Of a stretch of 64,000 nt of DNA, positions 63,869-64,000 are shown one piece after another (position 1 is the first letter of the stretch; the number at the start of each line of letters is the position of its first letter). A program made the translations under genes and the position numbers. This stretch comes from Lachnospiraceae bacterium (GTDB lineage: Bacteria > Bacillota > Clostridia > Lachnospirales > Lachnospiraceae), in the NCBI GenBank assembly GCA_910575255.1, contig CAJTEM010000026.1:18518-82517 (forward strand), written 5' to 3'. Below the pieces are notes generated by a model. The model searched no databases. It saw only the letters and a program-made list of their open reading frames with translations, and was not told the DNA's origin.

Positions 63869-64000
63869 CGAGAGGTACGCCTTGAGACAAGGGGAGGGCC
63901 GCCGCGGGAAATGGTCTGCCGATGTTTCCGGTTTCGAGATCAAGAATTCCTTAAATTTCTGCAAAGTCAACATCGGCAGACCATTTCCCGCGGCGGCCCT
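63869..64000. repeat. Family B-like palindromic repeat, cut by the window end
   Basis: Starts with GAGAGGTACGCC, then perfect arms AGGGCCGCCGCGGGAAATGG (63895 on) and CCATTTCCCGCGGCGGCCCT (to 64000), with GTCTGCCGATGTT also pairing inside. The middle TTTCCGGTTTCGAGAT and AAGAATTCCTTAAATTTCTG match copies 1 and 2. The outer right end lies beyond the window. Confidence 0.82.

Overview
The window looks like chromosome of a spore-forming, Gram-positive anaerobe of the Clostridia, most likely Lachnospiraceae. Evidence: spoIIID and a DUF3794/LysM spore protein, each behind a sequence matching the mother-cell sigma-E promoter consensus; an LPXTG sorting-signal remnant; strong AGGAGG-type ribosome sites; and intergenic palindromic repeats. 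No tRNA, rRNA, CRISPR array, integrase or phage gene was seen.

Layout. 1-5240: an ArsR-like regulator, a hemolysin III/PAQR membrane protein, a decayed LPXTG protein and a larBC pair for nickel-pincer cofactor synthesis, behind a promoter and a leader containing a terminator. 5242-26983: a cell-surface polysaccharide locus on the minus strand in several blocks (ABC export permease, dTDP-sugar epimerase RfbC, DUF2142 and DUF2304 membrane proteins, five glycosyltransferase genes, two Wzx-type flippases, a sugar aminotransferase with an ATP-grasp partner, and UDP-galactopyranose mutase). It is interrupted by an ECF sigma/anti-sigma pair, a decayed RpiR-MFS locus and a secreted L,D-transpeptidase. 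27020-35220: housekeeping and sporulation genes (GIY-YIG protein, DUF3794-LysM, TtcA, CysE, PrcB-like lipoprotein, an alcohol/aldehyde dehydrogenase operon, SpoIIID).

35279-55555 is a defence island on the minus strand. In transcription order it holds a SNF2 helicase, a 1587-aa adenine methyltransferase, a PHP-ATPase (TrlF-like), a 103-aa partner, a zone of gene debris with a HigBA-type toxin-antitoxin pair, a 2107-aa helicase-DUF1998 fusion and a RelE-UvrD fusion. Almost every junction between intact genes is an ATGA or TAATG overlap. The set resembles class 1 DISARM (DrmD, DrmMI, DrmA, DrmB), but with DrmA and DrmB apparently fused, no DrmC-like PLD protein, and extra PHP-ATPase and RelE-UvrD genes. 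The debris holds diverged pieces of a second copy of the same module.

55811-63746 carries rtcB and then a complete STM4011-STM4015-type cluster: two radical SAM proteins, a sulfatase-like hydrolase, an ATP-grasp protein and a leucine-rich-repeat-like protein, headed by a phosphoribosyltransferase. The STM4011-type protein is fused to a HAD hydrolase. The function of this cluster is not established to my knowledge.

At least two families of long palindromic, MITE-like repeats lie between genes across the window. Function calls rest on reading the protein sequences; no database search was possible.
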